A stretch of 64,000 bases of DNA, taken from positions 3,712,087 to 3,776,086 of the forward strand of contig CM073591.1 of the NCBI GenBank assembly GCA_037074705.1. The letters run 5' to 3'. The notes beneath the pieces are model-generated. The model saw nothing but the letters and a program-made list of their open reading frames with translations. It had not been told where the DNA came from and searched no databases. Position numbers and translations under genes: made by a program. This DNA comes from Zhengitettix transpicula. Its lineage: Eukaryota > Arthropoda > Insecta > Orthoptera > Tetrigidae. Positions 1 to 10,386 of this stretch are shown here, one piece after another. Numbering within the stretch: position 1 is the first letter of the stretch; every line of letters begins with the position of its first letter.

Positions 1-783
1 AGTAAGTAATCCAGGCCGTTCTTCTTTATCAGCCTACGTCCACGAAGACAACGTCAAATATTAAACCACTGACGCACGAGCAACATTGTAATTGCGGTCG
101 TGTGTGGGTGGGTAGTAAAGGTCAAAGCCTAAACAAACGATGAAATAAAACTAAAAATGTGGTTTATTAATATATGTGGTTAGCGTTAGAATAAAAAACA
201 GTCCGCTGGCAGGCGATTTCTACAGTTGCAATTTACAAGCAGTATCGTACTTATCAAATTCATTTGAGAGACGCGATGGATTAATCAAGCAATATGACAG
301 CTATGGTATAAAATACATTATAGAAATAACAAACATAATTTTGTAAAAGCATTTCATTATCAGATAAATAAAGTGAATTCTCCGAAGTCGTGGTGAGTAG
401 CCCGGCGCTGCTTGGGTATTAACAAATCTCTGGTCCTTTGGAATATTTATAATAAACACGTTTTGACACAGATTCGGACCAGAGTTCTTTTCAAATGTGA
501 GCCGATTTGACCTTGAGGCTCTTCCTTACGCCGATGAATCAAATTCGTGCGACGTTGACACGCAGCTGCATTCACTATTGACGATGTGGCAACGCTCGTC
601 TAAGTCTCTGCTCTCATTCGCCGACAGCCAAAACGGCTCCCATTTGAAACAGACATCTGAATTGGCGGTCATCGGGAACGTCGGCTAACCATTGGGCTCT
701 ACTTGTCACTGTGAATGGCGACTCACGATTACGGATCCCTTTATCGCTCAGGTCTACCAGAGAAGTATTCACCATCCAGATGT
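1..783. other. No recognised feature
   Basis: AT-rich start of the window. Short open frames at 497-688 and 692-883 (plus) and 614-904 (minus) overlap one another. The plus-strand ones lack an ATG start in good context, and none resembles a known family. The segment 500-780 is visibly richer in G+C than its surroundings, but I see no splice-bounded exon in it. Confidence 0.5.
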
Positions 784-1268
784 TAACTACAAGAGTTTTG
801 GGATTCATATCCCACTGCCAGACCGCGGGTGGACTCAGTGCAAAAGTTTCTTCGTCGTTCCCGTAATAATTAATTTTTCTTAAAAATATTGCTAAACTGT
901 TCAATGTGTTGCTAATAACAACTGCTTATTTCATAACCTGCTTATTCTCGTTTGGTCTATTCTGCTCTTTTGTTTGTTTGTTTCATGTACGAGGGCCTGC
1001 AGTTTGCAGATTCCTCGTCGCTATGATTCCTGAAGTGACTTGTCCGTCGTTTGTGTTTCCCCCCAGGTGTGTGATGTGTAGATTTTATATTTTATGATAG
1101 TTCATTATCTAATCATTAATTATTTACTTATGCTGGTCAGAGAAATTTGTGTTCCCGAATTTTAGTATTTATAATTATTTATAATTGTAGCATTCAATTC
1201 TTTTATTATAATTTTATGTATTGACGTGTCCTATTTCCTCATACGAGGACTAATGGAATAAAATAAAT
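784..1268 (+). repeat. Dispersed retroelement 3' end, copy A
   Basis: This segment aligns by eye along nearly its whole length with 51975-52497. Shared blocks include CTACAAGAG..TTTGGGATTCA, CATGTACGAGGGCCTG, TTTGCAGATTCC and TATTTCCTCATACGAG. Both copies end in ACTAATGGAATAAAATAAAT. A common 3' end with AATAAA and an A/T-rich tail fits the 3' untranslated region of a non-LTR retrotransposon. No coding sequence is attached, so the copy is probably 5'-truncated. The parent element is unknown. Confidence 0.7.
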
Positions 1269-1973
1269 AAAATCAAACAATCAGCTCGTATCTGGAGTAT
1301 GAAGCGGTACCTTATCAAAATTATTAAAATCCAGGTACCTTAAGATAAATGATAATACACACAGTTCGAAACAACTATCACCTTCAGAACAGTGAAAATT
1401 ACGACCAGTTCCTTGTCGACAGTCAAAAATAATGTAACATGAATTCCTTGGATATTATTAATATTGCATAATTAACCCCTTCTCACTACCGATGGTGGCC
1501 TGAAGTTTCACTTATAGTTTTTCATCTCAGCCACAATGAAAACTATTTTTTCGACTCTAATGTGGGCCATTTTTCACCATCACGTCTATGCCGATTAGTC
1601 GATTGTCAGTAATCATCTCCGCGAACGCTAAATCTGCAAACTCTTCACCAATTTCAGACCATTATGACAATTCATATTTTATCCACCTTAACTCCGAAAG
1701 TCAGCGATCTTTAAAGCAGTGCAAGCGACTCAAATCTGTATTCCTAAAAATTTACCTTTATTCCGTATCCTATTGGGTCCTGCTTCTCATGACGTCCAAC
1801 ATGTTACACTAGACGTACATTGAACACGACAGCGTCACTCATTGTCGTTAAAAGAGGCTCCCTCAGTTTCCCGCTGCCATTCAATACAATTGTTCCCTGA
1901 GAAATGATTCCATTGAATAATCTGTAAAAAGTCAAAGTCCCGTTCTTGTGAATAAGACACTCGCATTTATCTG

Positions 1974-1991
1974 AGAAGTGACGTCACTTCT
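1974..1991. promoter_or_regulatory. 18-bp perfect palindrome centred on a CRE octamer
   Basis: AGAAGTGACGTCACTTCT reads the same on both strands and contains TGACGTCA, the consensus site for CREB/ATF-type bZIP dimers. Whether it is bound in this genome cannot be told from sequence. No nearby promoter is evident. Confidence 0.4.
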
Positions 1992-2154
1992 AGAACCTGA
2001 CGGTGTGATACAAAATTGAAAGTGTACGTGGAAGCGTCAGTGGCTTTATCGCGGCTTTTCCCTTTCCGGTCTCCTCGCCAGAGTGATTGATGCAGCTGCC
2101 GACAACTTTGGACAGCGCTGTGCGTGACACGAGCCAATTAATGTGATACGTGCA

Positions 2155-2172
2155 TGTGTGTGTGTGTGTGTG
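2155..2172. repeat. (TG)n microsatellite
   Basis: About nine TG units, directly visible. A second, similar TG run lies at 47512-47530. Confidence 0.9.
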
Positions 2173-2411
2173 CGAAAAACAAAACTGCACAGATTAGCTT
2201 TGTACTTCACGTAAGCGAATATGAAATATAGTTGATTTTACAAAGCTTTCAAACGAGATTTTCTCGCATTTGCTTTCTCGTCTGGTCGCAAAATAACACA
2301 CACAAATAGTGCTAAAATTCACCTTTAAAATTAAATATTTCAGTACGAGAAACAGGACTACACATCACTTAAAGAAAATAATTACAAACATTGGCGAAAA
2401 TAATCTCTGAA

Positions 2412-2526
2412 TACGTAGCGGGTGAGGGGTTTGCTGTGGGGACGCAGCATTCCCTTCTCCGTGCCAGAGATCAGGTTAGGAGGCAGCTGGCCGGCTATTC
2501 TAATGGGAATAGCGGACAACTCTTGT
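2412..2526 (-). repeat. A-tailed short repeat, copy 1 (internal fragment, minus)
   Basis: Reverse complement of the middle of the A-tailed repeat. It carries the TTGTCCGCTATTCC, GCCAGCTGCCTCCTAA, CGGCACGGAGAAG and CCCCACAGCAAAC blocks seen at 4018-4436 and 44995-45400. This copy lacks the A-tailed 3' portion and is the only one of ten copies on the minus strand. Confidence 0.75.
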
Positions 2527-4017
2527 GAGAGAACAGCTCTCGCAGGCTGCGGATACACTGAAATTTCTACTGCAAACATTTATATTTTTATGACAGTTTA
2601 ATATAGTTTTCCCACCGCGAATTTCGCTGCTAAATAAAAAGTTTTTGTTGGACTGTTGTTAATGATGACTAAACAGTCCCCAATCATAGATATAGTTTCT
2701 CCGTTGGATAATTTTCGACTGAAATTATTTTGATCGCAACGTAGACATGGAGGTGCTGTTATGTTGATTTGTGGACCGTATCGTTGCATATGATTGCCGT
2801 CCAAAACGCTTTGCCATTTGTTTCATGGCTGACAGGTTTTGCGCCTCTCCACGTCCAATCCAATTCATTCGGTTGAGTCAATTGCTGCTGTGTTTGCCCA
2901 TAGCTGCCCGTAGCAGTCAATAACGCGGAAATAATTACTAGGAAACGAACTGCGATTGTGAGGACAAATTACCAATTAATACATCAATGCTCGGGTGACA
3001 GAGTTCGCGTCGGGGCAATTGGAAAATATGACTGTATCAGGATGATAGCTCTTCAAACTGATACCATCGGCTCAATTACCCTCCATCAGGACACGTAAAT
3101 AAGAGAGGTGCAGGGAACCGACACCCTCGATAATTAACGTGCATTTAACTGCAACAAAGTCAATAGTTAGTGATCTCATTACGAGCACAAATGCCTCAGT
3201 ATCACTTCATTAGCCTCATTCGGATTTAAATTTTTATAATAATGGTGGTGTCTGTTAAGAAATTATACTACCTGATGAATAAGAAAATGTCCGTCGTCTC
3301 CTTGAGAATGTATTTCATTCCGTTGGTTTGAAGAGCACATTTAACCCGACTGTACACCAGAGAAACTTATATTTACTGTGATTAAATATAATTGTTTTAG
3401 TAAAAATATTTCATGAACAATTTGAAAAATACGCATCTGAAAGCATACACAGGAAATAAAATGAAGCAGAGTACATTCATAATTAAATATCTTGACGTGA
3501 ACGGATTCTAAACCCGAGGGTCGCTCTCCAGAGCAAAGTTGCTCAACTTTTGGCCCTTACTTTTTTTTTGTATATTACAGAATACATGGACCCTATAGAA
3601 TGTGTCCTGTTCGCACAGGACGCGAATTTCATTGTTAGAGACACAATATTTCAATATGAAGATTGAGAAACCGAAACATTTGCTTCACTACCGATAAATT
3701 AACAAAATTAACATGAAATTCTGAGATGACGGGACTTTGCTTGCTGCTGGAAAGATAACATCCAGCTGTCAGTCACTGATCAGCAAGTTGATGCCAAAAC
3801 TGATAAAATAGTTTGCTTTTCTTACTTTCATTCTCGTTTGTGCCGCAGTGTTGCCAATTGGTGCGACTGTTTTAAAATTGCAGAAAAGAGCCATTACAGT
3901 TACATGCGGCTGGGACGCTGCGAGCTTTACAGAAATACTGGCATTTGCAAAGCGAGGGATTTTCTCTCGCAGGTCGAGCTTTTAGGAGAGATACGAAGGG
4001 GCTACCTTTGCGGATGC
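2527..4017. other. No recognised feature
   Basis: Non-repetitive by eye, with short frames only. The segment 2800-3200 has a more even base composition with fewer A/T runs than its flanks, but gives no readable protein on either strand. Confidence 0.5.
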
Positions 4018-4436
4018 CTTCACATCTCTCTGGTTTTTTTTAACTAAGGTTCCCACAAGCCGAGGCACGTCGGCCTGTTCTGAGAGGTGCATGTTCCGGT
4101 GTCACAGACCTTGGGCATACGGTAAGAGTTGTCCGCTATTCCCATGGGAATAGTCGGCCAGCTGCCTCCTAAACTGGTCGCGGCACGGAGAAGATGATGC
4201 TGCATCCCCACAGCAAGTACCCATTGCCCAGGTTTTGTAGGGTTTGTCCTGCATTTCTTTAGGCGAATGCCGGGTAGGATCCTTAAACCATAGCCCGGGG
4301 GCCCTAGTTAACCCTTGGCTACGTTCCTCTACCCTTCCGCATCCCCCCTTTCAAATCCCTTCCTATGCTATTAAAGGGGAGTTGCCACCTCCTGGATTAG
4401 CCTCATGTAGCCTGTCCCCCCCCCCCCAAAAAAAAG
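4018..4436 (+). repeat. A-tailed short interspersed repeat, copy 2 (near full length)
   Basis: One of the two longest copies. The order of conserved blocks is: CACATCTCTCTGG, AACTAAGGTTCC, CAGACCTTGGGCATACGGTAAG, GCCAGCTGCCTCCTAA, CGGCACGGAGAAG, AGGCGAATGCCGGGTAGGAT, CTTAAACCATAGCCCGGG, CCCTTCCGCATCC, CCTATGCTATTAAAGGGG, CCTCATGTAGCCTGT, then a C-run and an A-run. A fixed A-rich 3' end and variable 5' ends across copies indicate a retroposon, either a SINE or a truncated LINE tail. No convincing tRNA-type A/B box is present, so its promoter class is unclear. Confidence 0.8.
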
Positions 4437-4540
4437 CGCAACATGAACGTTCTCCCATGTCTAGGCCTTTCAGTTGGTGGTTCACGGTTATGCTTCTTGC
4501 TAATTTAAGCAATTAACAATGATAATACAAAATACATTTC

Positions 4541-4670
4541 GGCCACGGCAGTCATCTAATTTTTTAAAAAACTTCAACTTGATGAGGTCATAAATTAACC
4601 GATGAAACGTTGTTAATTTGATATATTATTTTCTGTGACTTAAAATTGACTGATGTTTATTTATAAATTA
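4541..4670 (+). repeat. Dispersed repeat with CTGA...GAAACGT signature, copy A
   Basis: It shares ATTTCGGCCACGGCAGTC at its start and GATGAAACGT, then TGACTT...AAATTG.CTG.TGTTTATTTATAAAT at its end, with 50559-50745. The central hairpin seen in the 50.6-kb copy is degraded here to a TTGATGAGGTC...CCGATGAAACG form. It may be a retroelement end. See the findings for the ribozyme-like reading. Confidence 0.6.
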
Positions 4671-4865
4671 GTTTTCTCGCTGTATTGAAATGTTATTGGT
4701 AATTACTTATGCAGAAAGCTGTGACGAATCCAGTTTCCTCTTCAGAGGTCTAACGGAGATTAAATCTATCTATCTTTGCGTAGTTATTAAACTGAAGTCT
4801 TAGTTGTATCGTACAAAAAGAGCGTTTGTGTTGAAGGTTAACGTGACATAGTGACTGTTTGTAGT

Positions 4866-4902
4866 TTTATTTATTTCCTCAACCGAGGACTAATAAATTA
4901 AA
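4866..4902 (+). repeat. Short match to retroelement 3' end
   Basis: TTTATTTCCTCAACCGAGGA followed by CTAATAAATTAAA resembles the last ~40 bases of copies A and B (784-1268, 51975-52497). It is probably a very short or old 3' fragment. A hairpin CCTC...GAGG lies within it. Confidence 0.4.
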
Positions 4903-4910
4903 CAGTGGCG

Positions 4911-5559
4911 TTGTGAGTCTGCGTTAACATTTCACGGAGCACACGTCTGTGTGAAGTGTGTGTGAGGTGAAGCAGACGTCAGGACGAATCTCCAATGCTA
5001 ATGCGGGATCCGACAGACTGTAAAACTCCTGCTAAACACGCCCTTGCTCTCTCTCTCAGATATGATAAGAGAGTATGTATACAACATACATTAAGGACGT
5101 TTTCTGGTTGCTCTCACCCTAGAAAGAACAAGCACACATTACGCATTGAAAGGCTAGTGGTTCTTCATACTACATATTGGGAATAGCTCAATGTTTATTG
5201 CTTTCTCGTATGGAAACGCACCACGAAATTGAATCGGAACACAATTTCCTTACAGAAGATGTTAACACAAGACTCCGGAGAATGAGAAAACCAAAGTGGA
5301 ATTAAGAACTGCTAAGAAACAACTGTAGTGGAAACAACTCACACACCTAAATAAAAGCATTGAAACAGAATACAAGAATATAAACAGTATTCTTGAAAAA
5401 AACTGAACAAGGATGTAGAAAAAAAATAGGATAAGAACGCAGGTATTAAAAACTGAAGTAGAAAGAGAAAGAGAAACAAAAAACAAACACTGGAAACGAT
5501 GACGACCAAACAGACAAGGATTTAATAAGCTGACCCAATAGCAATTTATGAAACTGGAA
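4911..5559. other. No clear feature; possible upstream part of LINE remnant
   Basis: A-rich sequence on the plus strand, with many stops in all frames. From about 5260 it may be the decayed upstream part of the reverse transcriptase remnant that becomes readable at 5560, but I cannot place motifs here. Confidence 0.35.
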
Positions 5560-5890
5560 AGTGATCGAAAGATTTTCCTGATGTTACTATGAAAGGGCAA
5601 CAGAGAAACCTGGAAACGTAGTGATCACACAACTATCAGCTTAATCTGACAAAAGGGTAGAACCTTAGCTGGTGAACTCAACAGAAGACTGGAACATGAG
5701 ACACAAGAAGATCAGCTGGGAAAAGGAACCAGGGATACCAAGATTTTTACAGAAAGAGTTCAAAAGGAGCTGTGAGTTTCCTTTATTCACTGGCAAGAAG
5801 CGTTCGACAGGGACAATTGGAATTAGTTGTTGGAAATACTCAAGTAAATTGTACCTGATTGAAAAAATAGAAGACTTGTATCATGATATT
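5560..5890 (+). pseudogene. Decayed non-LTR reverse transcriptase fragment
   Basis: Read across frame breaks, the plus strand gives a block like KRSDHTTISL (the position of the usual H/YR-ISL motif), then GRTLAGELNRRLE, QLGKGTRDT (usual QFGFRxGxGTRDA) and F-I-H-WQEAFDRDNWN (usual FIDWQKAFDRVNW). LLEILK and a K-N-RRLV block follow. These are the fingers and palm motif-A regions of a LINE reverse transcriptase, a type common in insect genomes. The catalytic Asp of motif A, normally in F-I-D-W, is replaced by His, and there are in-frame stops before SFIHW and after NWN. The fragment is non-functional. Motif C (YADD) is absent. The family name is uncertain; assignment as a LINE RT is firm. Confidence 0.8.
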
Positions 5891-6720
5891 ATTTTTAATA
5901 ATTATTTTAAATTTTCCTTTTACTGTGATTACGTAGAAAGTGTCCTAAATGCGCACAAGTACGTTTATTGCTGCTCGCGATGTGACCTCGAGACACATTT
6001 TTTAAAATTTCTTAATCTTACCTTTCCCGAACGAGCGTGAACTCGGCCTCTTACTAGCTCAAGCACAAACCCTCATTGTGTACAAGGGTTGTAGGTTCAA
6101 CACAAAGTCCAGAGTCAAAGACGCCGCCTGGAAAAATGTTACAACAAAGAAGGAGCGAGCCTGCTCCTCCCTCTAATGAGCTAACGAGGCAGTAATTTTG
6201 AGGCTCTGGATGAACTTGTCATTCCTTCAGAATAACTCTGTCCACTGTTACGTCCCTTCATAGGGAGAGAGAACATTGTTACAAGTTGAGGAACACAGTT
6301 GGAGCCACATTCGCTGGTCTTTCTTCCTTAAAAGGCTTACAAATAATAAAGTATAGATTCACTTTGGCAGCCTTGTGTAAGGAAGAAAAGAATGAAAATA
6401 GGAATCAAACTCAATCGAGCTGGATGAACTTTTTCTTTAAAGTAAATTTCTAAATTTTCATTCACGTGACTTGTTTTTCTCGCCACTCCTTTTCTTTACT
6501 AAAGCAGTTAAACAACCCCTGTGATATAAAGTCTCCTCTTCTACAGTCTCTAAAGTAAAATGTCATCATGTGAGATCCACAGGAAGAGGAAATTAAGTTT
6601 CTATCAGTCTTCGGAACAAGAAAACGTGATGGTTAATTATGACGCAGAAATGAAGCAAGTTTCCAATGTTAAATATCCCGGCATTTAATTGCGTTTAAAC
6701 ATTTTATGATCTTGAATAAG
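5891..6720. other. No recognised feature
   Basis: Low-complexity A/T-rich stretches and short frames only. The 5672-6040 open frame is a shadow crossing the RT remnant in a different frame and is not a gene. Confidence 0.5.
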
Positions 6721-6865
6721 AAAGATAGCCAATACAGACAAAAAGGGGCATATAAATACCACACAACTTTTCTGGGATCCTTGTACCTTTCGTCAGGTGC
6801 TAAGAAGAGCCTAGAGAAACACAACTGCACTGGTCAATTGACAACAACAAATAAAATTGTATGTG
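6721..6865 (-). repeat. Dispersed repeat, CACCTGACGA family, copy 1
   Basis: Matches 22318-22450 closely (AAAGATAGC.AATACAGA, ATATAAATACCACAC, CCTTGT.C.TT.GTCAGGTG, AGAGCCTAGAG, CACAACTGCACT.GTCA). On the minus strand it reads CACCTGACGA...AGAAA...TATTTATAT...GGCTATCTTTC. The same order is seen at 44514, 46862, 46984 and 47226. Confidence 0.7.
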
Positions 6866-7180
6866 TGCACTTGGCGTATGGTTTGTGCATGGCCAAATAA
6901 AAGGAATGGAGTATGTTCGACTCCCTTCAGCTACCGAGAGTTTTCTTTACACTTTTAAGATACCTCGTGTATTTCCGACTCGCTTAAGATATCGGCTATA
7001 TTTTCACTACGATAAGGTACCTCTGATTTGGAAGTCGGAATATTTTACGACAATCGTAACATATCGTGCGTATTTAAGGAAGTAGAAGTATGTCCCTCCC
7101 TCACCCCTCTTAAGTAGATTAAACTATCATCAGACATCCTTCTGGTTCATGCAAAGTTAGTCTCCCAGTATATATATGTA
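6866..7180. other. No recognised feature; flank of mariner
   Basis: Open frame 6861-7085 has no recognisable content. The sequence ends in a TATATATATGTA stretch that supplies the TA target site of the mariner element. Confidence 0.5.
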
Positions 7181-7209
7181 CGAGGGGGTGAATCAAATAT
7201 AAACGAGAC
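7181..7209 (+). repeat. Probable left terminal inverted repeat of mariner
   Basis: Begins CGAGGGGGTGAATCAAATAT directly after a TA dinucleotide (7179-7180), as expected for mariner insertion at TA. It lies about 155 bp before the transposase ATG, a typical spacing. A matching right repeat is not found after the coding region; that end appears truncated or diverged. Confidence 0.6.
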
Positions 7210-7336
7210 TTTTGGACCTGCGCGCGCAATAGTGATGGAAGAACGTTCCGCTGTTATTGGCTGTTAGGTTGGTTTGTCAGGAGTGGGGGAAGCACGTGAC
7301 TCATCATCATAGACTCGCTCAGTGTCCATCGTTACG

Positions 7337-8366
7337 ATGTCCGAGCAGGAGGTACCTCCCTCTATTGCGCAACGTATTGTTATCAAGTTTTTAGCTGCAG
7401 AAGGTGTAAAACCGGCCGAAATCTTGAGAAGATTGACTGCACAGATCGGGGAAGAGTCGATGTCGCGAGCTAGAGTGTTTGCTTGGCATAAACAGTTCGT
7501 GGAGGGCCGTGAACGTGACCGCAGACCCCGCACCAGCATTACAGCGGGCAACATCGACAGTGTTCGTCAACTTGTTGAAGGTGATAGGCGTCTAACAACT
7601 TCGGATATTGCAATTGAGGTTGTAATAAGTTATGGGAGCACTTACTCTATACTCTCAGAGGAGCTAAGGTATCGCAAGGTCCTTCTCACAGTTGACCAGA
7701 AACTGAAGCGTTTTCAAGTGTGTGAGCGTCTTCTTGCACGATTTCGGGAAGAAGGAGACCCATTTCTTTCTCACATTGTCACCTGTGATGAAACGTGGGT
7801 GCATCACTACACCCCTGAGTCGAAACAAGCGAGTATGGAGTGGAGGAAGAAAGGAGAAACCGGACCAGTGAAAGCCAAGTCACGATTATCGGCTGGCAAG
7901 GTTTTGGCTACCGTTTTTTTTTTACCAGTGTGGCCTGCTGCACCTTGATTTTTTGCATGAGCGCAGAACAATTATTGCGGCATACTTCTGCCAAATTTTG
8001 ACTGAGGTCAGACTTGCATATCGCCGCAAAAGACGAGACCTTCCGATGAGAAAAGTGATTCTCCTCCATGACAATGCTCGCCCCCATACAGCAGCCCTGA
8101 CCGTACAAAATTTGGAGCAACTGGGTTGGGAAGCACTGGAACACCCTCCATACAGTCCAGACCTATCTCCCTGCTACTTCCATGTCTTTGGTTCTCTCAA
8201 GGAAGCTTTGAGAGGGCAAAAATTCCACAGCGATAATGAGGTTGAAGCATATGTGCGCAATTGGCTACAAACACGACCTGACTCTTTTTGCGTGGAAGGA
8301 ATTAAAAAATTACCTATACGCTGGGAAAAATGTGTTTATAAATCAGGAGATTATGTAGAAAAATAA
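7337..8366 (+). pseudogene. mariner transposase, inactivated
   Basis: About 343 codons, close to the usual ~345 of mariner. ATG at 7337 begins MSEQEVPPS; a non-ATG extension to 7322 is not needed. An N-terminal helix-turn-helix region (KFLAAEGVKPAEILRRL, SRARVFAWHKQF) is followed by the catalytic domain. The first Asp lies in VTCDETWVHH, the second in LLHDNARPHT, and the third block is YSPDLSPCYFHVF. The residue 34 positions after the second Asp should be Asp (D,D34D) but is Tyr. The WVPHEL-type linker normally after RKV is missing (the sequence reads RYRKVLLTVDQ). A run of ten T at 7914-7923 shifts the frame and separates the 7322-7948 and 7953-8366 open frames. The C-terminus GDYVEK is intact. 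Known mariner chemistry is cut-and-paste at TA; this copy cannot encode active enzyme. The mariner subfamily was not assigned. Confidence 0.95.
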
Positions 8367-8402
8367 ACTATGATTGTTTGTGCGTTTAAAATCAAAATAA
8401 AT

Positions 8403-8424
8403 ATTTATATATATATATATATTG
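8403..8424. repeat. (TA)n microsatellite
   Basis: TTATATATATATATATAT run just 3' of the mariner coding region, where the right terminal repeat would be expected. Confidence 0.85.
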
Positions 8425-10130
8425 TGGTAATTAAGTATATGTAATTATTTAATAAATAAAATTTTACTATTTTCATTATGGGCAGCGTAAATATGAGGCC
8501 ATTTCATTATAGCTTAAGGATTGTCTACAAGAATATGGACCCTACAATACTAGAGTTGCATTGTTGCCTCATGCAGCACTGGGGCTTGATAATTCGGAGC
8601 AGAATGGAGGAAGGTGTGTTGTGAGGAGTTTTGGGACCAGGACTGAGCAAGTGTGATTTGGAAGCTGAGAAATGTTGTATTAAACGTCCCCGGTTTTGGA
8701 ATTGCAAGTCGCCAGTCTGGAATTATATTTCGTCTATTGCCACGTTCGTGTAATTATCAATGTTTTAGAGAACAACAGAAAGTGATTTGTGTTTGCAAAC
8801 TAAAACATCTTTAAATTCAGTGAAATATGGCCTTTTGTTCAAAAGAACAAGTGAGATCGAGCCCAGGTGACCAGACAAGGGTCAAGTAAATAAAAAGAAT
8901 TGTAAACCTTGTAGTGTAAATATAATTATCGTCAGATTTCAAATTTCTATCATTTCGATTAAAATAATAATAATTTAAGTGAGGAAGATTTTGCCTTGTA
9001 AGATTTAATTGTCATTTATGTAACTATCTTTATTGAAAATTAAGCCGTTGCACAACAATATGAATTTGTAAAATTTCAACTACGATAAACATATGTTTTA
9101 TTAAATTAGTTTTGTTATATTTTAAAATGTTGTTTTCATTTCAATGCTTTCATTTTTAACTTTTAATTTTTTTATTTCAAAATTACCCTCAACGTCGGGC
9201 TTAATATTAATAATTTTTGATTATTACAAAATTGATGCTTCAACGTGGGGCAAAATATATAAAATTAACTTTTATTTTGTTTATTTCAAAGTATATATAT
9301 ACACACACACGAACAACGGGTAACGCGAGCATTCGGTTAGTTGTAGTGTGAATGTTTCATCGCTAGAGAAATCAAATTCAGTAGAAGAAAATACACAAGC
9401 AGGTTTTTGGTAATGGAGCGTAATTTTGACATAACCTAAAAATAAATTAAAAAACACTTCTTCTGTAAAAGTCCAAATAAAGAATTAGCAGAGGGACAAA
9501 GCGACGTCAACGATGGGTGCTAGTTCAGTAAATTAAATTAAAACTTTCCTTTTAAAAACGTTGTATTATTTTATACAAGAGTCTCGACGTGATGACTGGA
9601 ACTGCAACTCACTGTCCCTTGGTTGGCAGCCATATTTGGAACATGGAAGGCTGCATATCTCATGCATAGGATGGTTTATATAACTTGCTCAACCATTGAT
9701 ACTCATCTACACGAATTAACAAATGTCAGATATTGCTAATAAGGAAGGAGTAAGTAAGTGCGCTCGTAGACAGCGCAAGTAATAAAATGTTTAGAGGAGC
9801 AAATAATGCGTCGTTGTGGAGATAAGGTCGCGGGTATTTACGTGCTCCTGGAGACGTCGTTCATCCCAATTCTGCGTCCCGAGGGAACAGTCCACATAAA
9901 CTCAATTCCACAAACTCTCTCTCACACACACTCTCTCAAATATACAGCTCTAATAAACTATGTCTGCGATTAGAAGGTCGCAGCGTTAACCTGAGGATCA
10001 AAATTGTATCCTTCACGAGCCAATTACAAAATTTACTATTATTTGAATTAATGACAGCATGCTAGAATACTTGATGTGATTCATAAAGACTGTTGAGATC
10101 TTAATATCCCACACACAGTATCACATATAG
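8425..10130. other. No recognised feature, strongly AT-rich
   Basis: 8900-9300 is dominated by A/T runs, with a short TATATATACACACACAC run near 9293-9310. No protein-like frame on either strand. Confidence 0.5.
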
Positions 10131-10386
10131 GTAATTTAATAGGAAGAAGCCTCCATATAGTGAGCTAATAATTGTTAAACACAAATCATTGTAAGACTTT
10201 GGTCTTGAGGTTACTCATTTTACAAAAGCACGTAACACAACTACCGACGTGTTACAAGGTTTTATAAAACGAGTAACCTCAAGGCTAAAACCTTACAATG
10301 ATGTAGTATGTTTAATAATTATTAGCTCACTATATGGAGGTTGAAAATGACCAACTACGTCGAAGCTTTTTCCTATTAAAATTATT
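10131..10386. mobile_element. Long foldback palindrome (MITE-like)
   Basis: The left arm from 10131 (TAATTTAATAGGAA) through CCTCCATATAGTGAGCTAAT and CATTGTAAG to GTAACAC near 10231 is mirrored on the right. Going leftward from 10386, the complement of AGGAAAAAGCTTCG, then CCTCCATATAGTGAGCTAAT, CATTGTAAGG and CTTGAGGTTACTC lead down to GTGTTAC near 10242. The central loop is only about 10 bp (AACTACCGAC). The right arm carries about 22 extra bases between the outer and inner blocks, so one arm has suffered an indel. No coding capacity. Near-complete self-complementarity with a short loop fits a foldback or MITE derived from a DNA transposon. No clear target-site duplication was identified. 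Confidence 0.8.

Larger units (their letters stand above)
1269..2411. other. No gene seen; palindrome and TG microsatellite inside
   Basis: No family-like frame was found. A stretch at 1540-1580 (GAAAACTATTT.TTCGAC.CTAAT) recurs at about 36538-36572, so a small dispersed repeat may be present. The stretch also holds an 18-bp palindrome at 1974-1991 and a TG run at 2155-2172, listed separately. Confidence 0.5.

Noticed and set aside
5262..5600. 112-codon minus-strand frame rich in Phe, Leu and Ser with apparent membrane segments
   Set aside because: Antisense to A-rich LINE-like DNA; the hydrophobicity comes from T-rich codons.
6911..6926. GTTCGACTCC as a pol III B box
   Set aside because: No credible A box at the right distance and no repeat copies.
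7264..7554. 96-codon minus-strand frame inside the mariner
   Set aside because: Antisense shadow of the transposase reading frame.
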